A DNA stretch of 64,000 bases from Ensifer aridi. GTDB taxonomy: Bacteria; Pseudomonadota; Alphaproteobacteria; Rhizobiales; Rhizobiaceae. Under the pieces are notes generated by a model that had not been told where the DNA came from, did no database searches, and saw only the letters and a program-made list of their open reading frames with translations. This document shows, piece after piece, positions 61,005-64,000 of the stretch (position 1 is the stretch's first letter; each line of letters starts with the position of its first letter). The DNA lies in contig NZ_LUAV01000035.1 of assembly GCF_002078505.1 (NCBI RefSeq), positions 248,001 to 312,000 on the forward strand. The letters are read 5' to 3'. Both the position numbers and the translations under genes were made by a program.

Positions 61005-63284
61005 ATGGGGGTTGCGCGGGACCGGCAGTTGGACGGGCTCAGAGCCGTCGCTGTCAGCTTGGTGCTCTATGCGCATTTCTTTGCAGCCGATGGTTCGCAC
61101 TTGGGCCATATCGGCGTGCGGCTGTTCTTCGTGTTGAGCGGGTTCCTGATAACGCGGCTGCTTCTCGATGCGCGCGACGCCGCCGGCTTCGAACCGGCAA
61201 CTGCACTCAAATCCTTCTATGCGCGCCGGGCGTTGCGTATCTTTCCACCGTATTTTGGCATCCTGGGCCTCGTGTGGCTGGCCGGATTGGAGAGCTCCAA
61301 AGAGGTGCTGGCGTGGCATGCGCTTTACCTCTCCAACTTCTGGTACGCGCTGCAGAACGAGTGGAGCCCGTGGGTTCTCTGTCATACCTGGAGCCTAAGC
61401 ATCGAGGAGCAGTTTTACATCGTCTGGCCGTTGATCATTCTCGTCGCCCCGCGGCGCTCGATTGCTCGAATTTGCCTAGGCGTCATCCTATGCTCGATTG
61501 CCTATCGATTTTACTGGCCCCTGACCGGTACACCTTCCCTCGCGCGCGACCTGCTGCCGCCGGCTTCGATGGATGCGCTCGCAGCCGGCGGCCTTCTGGC
61601 CGCCCACCGCTGCAAGGGCGAGGCATGGCCGCAATGGGCGCAGCGAAGCGCGACCCCGCTTTTAGCGGTCTCGTTGGTCCTGCTGTGGCTGCGGCCGATG
61701 GCGAAGGCGCCGGTTGTGGACTGGCTCGCCTGGATTGCGCTCGAAGTCTTCCCCCTCGTGCCCTTGACGATGCTGGTGGGCAACTGCTCGCGCGGGATCG
61801 GCGGTTATCTCGGTCGCCTGGTCGAATCCGGTCCGCTCACAGCGCTTGGCCGCGTCAGCTATGGCGTCTATCTTTATCATGCCACCGTCCTTGCTTTCGT
61901 CGTCGAGGCGCAGGGCTGGATCCCCGTCAATGTCTCCGAGCAGGGACTCGGGCGGCTTTTCGTTGCAAGCGCCGGCACCTTGATCGTGGCGTCGATTTCC
62001 TGGCTTGCCTTCGAAAAGCCGCTCAACGCGCTGAAGCGGCACTTTCCTTACATTCGCCCAGGAGGCGACGAGGCCGCCACAGGACGGCGAGACGAGGAGC
62101 TTACGCCTTACCTCAGACCGTTGGTCGATCGCAGCAAAGCCCTTCAGAAATCGGATGTTTCAATGAGCGTAAGCCGAGCCACGCCGAAGCCATTGGTGTC
62201 CGTCCTGCTGCCCGTCTACAACGGCGAGCCCTATCTCGGCGCTGCGCTTGAAAGCATTCTGCGCCAGGACTATCGGCACCTCGAAATCGTCGCAATCGAC
62301 GACGGTTCTACCGATCGCTCGCTCGAGATTCTCGAGCGCTATCGGAAGGCCGATAGCCGTATCTCCGTTCGTTCTCGGGAAAATCGCGGCCTCATCACGA
62401 CCCTGAACGAGGGACTGGCGCTTGCGAGCGGCGACCTGGTGGCACGAATGGATGCCGATGACATCTCGTATGCAACGCGTTTTTCGCGGCAGGTGGCGCT
62501 TTTCCGGGAGCAGCCTCGTCTCGCCATGTGCGGCACCGGCGTCGATACTCTGATCGGCGATCGCATCGTCCGAGGCAAGCCCAGTCCGATCTACCGGCCG
62601 GGCAGCATGCGGGTCCTTTCGATGTTTTTCACGATCTTCATTCACTCCACCGTGGTCTTCAACCGAAGACTAATCCCGGAGGAGATGCTCATATACGATG
62701 GCGCTTATCCGCACGCGGAAGATTTCGATCTGTTCCGACGGGTTGCCGATCGGTTCCCCGCGATGATGATCGATGAAGCCCTGGTTGCCTATCGAATCCA
62801 TGGCGACAGCGTCACGAGCAGACACCAGCGGCAGATGCGTCAGACGCATCTGAAGATCGTCGCCGAAAATCTTGAACGAGAAGGCCTTTTCGATGACGCA
62901 AGCTCGCTTCGCGAGATAGGCGTCGTGGCATCAAAGGAAACGATCCGTGTCGCTGCCGAATTCATTGTCTCGCTGGAGAGAAAGATCGCCTCTTGTCCAC
63001 CTGAGACACGCCAGGCTTACGAGGATGGTATGCTTTGCTTCTTCTACTTCCTCTACCAACTCATCGCTGACGAGAAGCGGCCAGAGCTGACGCACGATTT
63101 TCTGACGCGAACGGGGAAATGGAATCTCATTCGGCGCCGCGAGCGATATGGCCTCTTCGTCGGCGCTCGCGCGCCCTGGTGCAGTCGCCTTTCGCTTGCT
63201 GCGACAAAAAGGGTCGATGCGCTGGCGCGCCATCTGCAATCCGTGCCGGCCGCAAGCGTGCTTCCCCAGAATGGTGTGGTGTGA
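61005..63284 (+). CDS. Acyltransferase-3 (OafA-like) fused to a family 2 glycosyltransferase
   Basis: 759 residues from ATG 61005 (GAGAGGG exactly 6 nt upstream; TTG 60984 and ATG 60999 are weaker). Residues 1-350: integral-membrane acyltransferase with RQLDGLRAVAVSLVLYAHFF, GVRLFFVLSGFLI, FYARRALRIFPPYF, TWSLSIEEQFYIVWPL and about ten membrane spans. Residues 385-620: GT2 domain with VSVLLPVYNGEPYLGAALES, IDDGSTDRSLEIL, the MDADD metal motif and HAEDFDLFRR. One protein would thus add both an acyl group and a sugar to a surface polysaccharide or its lipid carrier. Confidence 0.9.
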   Translation: MGVARDRQLDGLRAVAVSLVLYAHFFAADGSHLGHIGVRLFFVLSGFLITRLLLDARDAAGFEPATALKSFYARRALRIFPPYFGILGLVWLAGLESSKEVLAWHALYLSNFWYALQNEWSPWVLCHTWSLSIEEQFYIVWPLIILVAPRRSIARICLGVILCSIAYRFYWPLTGTPSLARDLLPPASMDALAAGGLLAAHRCKGEAWPQWAQRSATPLLAVSLVLLWLRPMAKAPVVDWLAWIALEVFPLVPLTMLVGNCSRGIGGYLGRLVESGPLTALGRVSYGVYLYHATVLAFVVEAQGWIPVNVSEQGLGRLFVASAGTLIVASISWLAFEKPLNALKRHFPYIRPGGDEAATGRRDEELTPYLRPLVDRSKALQKSDVSMSVSRATPKPLVSVLLPVYNGEPYLGAALESILRQDYRHLEIVAIDDGSTDRSLEILERYRKADSRISVRSRENRGLITTLNEGLALASGDLVARMDADDISYATRFSRQVALFREQPRLAMCGTGVDTLIGDRIVRGKPSPIYRPGSMRVLSMFFTIFIHSTVVFNRRLIPEEMLIYDGAYPHAEDFDLFRRVADRFPAMMIDEALVAYRIHGDSVTSRHQRQMRQTHLKIVAENLEREGLFDDASSLREIGVVASKETIRVAAEFIVSLERKIASCPPETRQAYEDGMLCFFYFLYQLIADEKRPELTHDFLTRTGKWNLIRRRERYGLFVGARAPWCSRLSLAATKRVDALARHLQSVPAASVLPQNGVV

Positions 63285-63285
63285 G

Positions 63286-64000
63286 ATGACGGGCGAAAGT
63301 CTAGAGAGGGAAAGGGCGCACCCTGATTCGGCGGCGGGATCCATGGCCATCCCGTCGAGCTCTGGCGGCCCCCGGCCTTTCGTGACCTTCATCGTCTGCA
63401 CGCACAATCGCGTCCGGGCGCTTCAGGCCTGCATCCGATCGATAGAGCGCGCCTGTCGTGCCCACGCGTCCATTACAAGCGAGCTCGTGGTCGTAGACAA
63501 CGGCTCTACCGATGGCACGCCGGACGAGCTCATCCGTATCGCCGCCGCGTCGCTCATCGCGATCACACGCGTCACCGAGCGGCGCCCGGGGCTGGCTGCG
63601 GCACGCAACGCCGGCCTGGCGCAGGCCCGGGGCCGAATCCTTGTCTTCATCGACGACGATTGCGAGGTCGACAGCAGCTATCTCGCTGACCTGAAGCGGC
63701 ACTACGCCAATGGCGAAATGCGCGTCATCCGCGGGGGCCGCGTCGAACTTGGCAATCCATCCGATTTGCCCTTCACGATCAAACGGTCGAGGGTCGCGGC
63801 GCAGCTGACCCGCGACGTTCACCCCGGCGGTTTCGTGCTTGGCTGCAACATGACCATGCATCGCGACGTCGCGGCTCTCGTCGGTCCCTTCGACGAGCGC
63901 TTCGGAGCCGGCGCGCCGCTGCAATCGGCTGAGGACACGGACTATCTCCTGCGCGCTTTCGAGCTGGGCATTGCGGTCGAATATGTTCCGGACATGGTCG
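63286..64000 (+). CDS. Family 2 glycosyltransferase, 3' end outside window
   Basis: Open from ATG 63286, one base after the previous stop, to the window end (238 residues seen). FVTFIVCTHNRVRALQACI, VVVDNGSTDGTPDELI, GLAAARNAGLAQARGRILVF and the IDDDCEV metal motif identify a GT-A family 2 enzyme; SAEDTDYLLRAFELG carries the ED catalytic region. Translationally coupled to the acyltransferase/glycosyltransferase fusion, so it works on the same polysaccharide. Confidence 0.88.
   Translation, partial: MTGESLERERAHPDSAAGSMAIPSSSGGPRPFVTFIVCTHNRVRALQACIRSIERACRAHASITSELVVVDNGSTDGTPDELIRIAAASLIAITRVTERRPGLAAARNAGLAQARGRILVFIDDDCEVDSSYLADLKRHYANGEMRVIRGGRVELGNPSDLPFTIKRSRVAAQLTRDVHPGGFVLGCNMTMHRDVAALVGPFDERFGAGAPLQSAEDTDYLLRAFELGIAVEYVPDMV

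Overview
The window is about 62-64% GC and reads as a Rhizobiaceae replicon, most likely Ensifer/Sinorhizobium. The signs are a dense set of ABC importers, ATGA-coupled operons, repeat elements of a type I recognise from rhizobial intergenic regions, a LuxR solo of the plant-responsive OryR/NesR type beside proline iminopeptidase genes, and a PTS-type dihydroxyacetone kinase set. The catabolic gene density suggests a pSymB-like chromid, but this cannot be proven from the window. No rRNA, tRNA, CRISPR array or insertion sequence was found.

Layout. 1-2.0 kb: end of a glutaryl-CoA dehydrogenase gene and a class III CoA-transferase. 2.1-4.0 kb: Stf0 sulfotransferase and a glycosyltransferase. 4.1-5.7 kb: a CGNR zinc-finger regulator divergent from an alpha/beta hydrolase, with a 32-bp perfect palindrome exactly midway. 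5.8-8.0 kb: secreted Kelch protein and an AmmeMemoRadiSam-type radical SAM protein. 8.2-15.4 kb (minus): a BMP-type (nucleoside/base) ABC importer with an amidase and a cytosine-deaminase-like amidohydrolase. 15.7-23.9 kb (minus): a second BMP-type importer with an 8-oxoguanine/guanine-deaminase-like enzyme, a glutathione-transferase homologue, a Rieske-oxygenase catalytic subunit without its Rieske centre, and a separate small Rieske protein. This is the component list of the NdmC/NdmD/NdmE methylxanthine N7-demethylase, so I propose uptake and demethylation/deamination of a modified purine.

24.1-30.1 kb (minus): a guanidine operon. A clear guanidine-I (ykkC) riboswitch precedes a TauABC-like importer, an agmatinase-family ureohydrolase (probable nickel guanidine hydrolase), a His-rich metal-handling protein, a HupE/UreJ nickel permease, perhaps two small ORFs, and a degenerate acylphosphatase-like protein. 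Uptake, hydrolysis and nickel supply are thus joined under one ligand-sensing RNA. 30.3-42.5 kb (plus): a glycerol/polyol-type ABC importer (GlpSTPQUV architecture) followed by an ATP-type DhaK-DhaL fusion and a complete PTS-type Dha kinase chain (DhaL, DhaM, HPr, EI, DhaK) with a small possible regulator.

42.7-50.5 kb: a plant-signal locus. One proline iminopeptidase gene and a peptide ABC importer run on minus, divergent from a LuxR solo and a second iminopeptidase gene on plus. The LuxR has the Met/Trp substitutions diagnostic of the plant-compound-sensing subfamily. 50.7-56.6 kb: Tim44-like membrane protein, pentapeptide-repeat protein, a nucleotidyltransferase-like protein, HtpG and acetate kinase. 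56.7-60.6 kb: gabD and gabT, divergent from a MerR+XRE+cupin regulator. 61.0-64.0 kb: an acyltransferase/glycosyltransferase fusion and a second glycosyltransferase cut by the window end, probably surface-polysaccharide genes.
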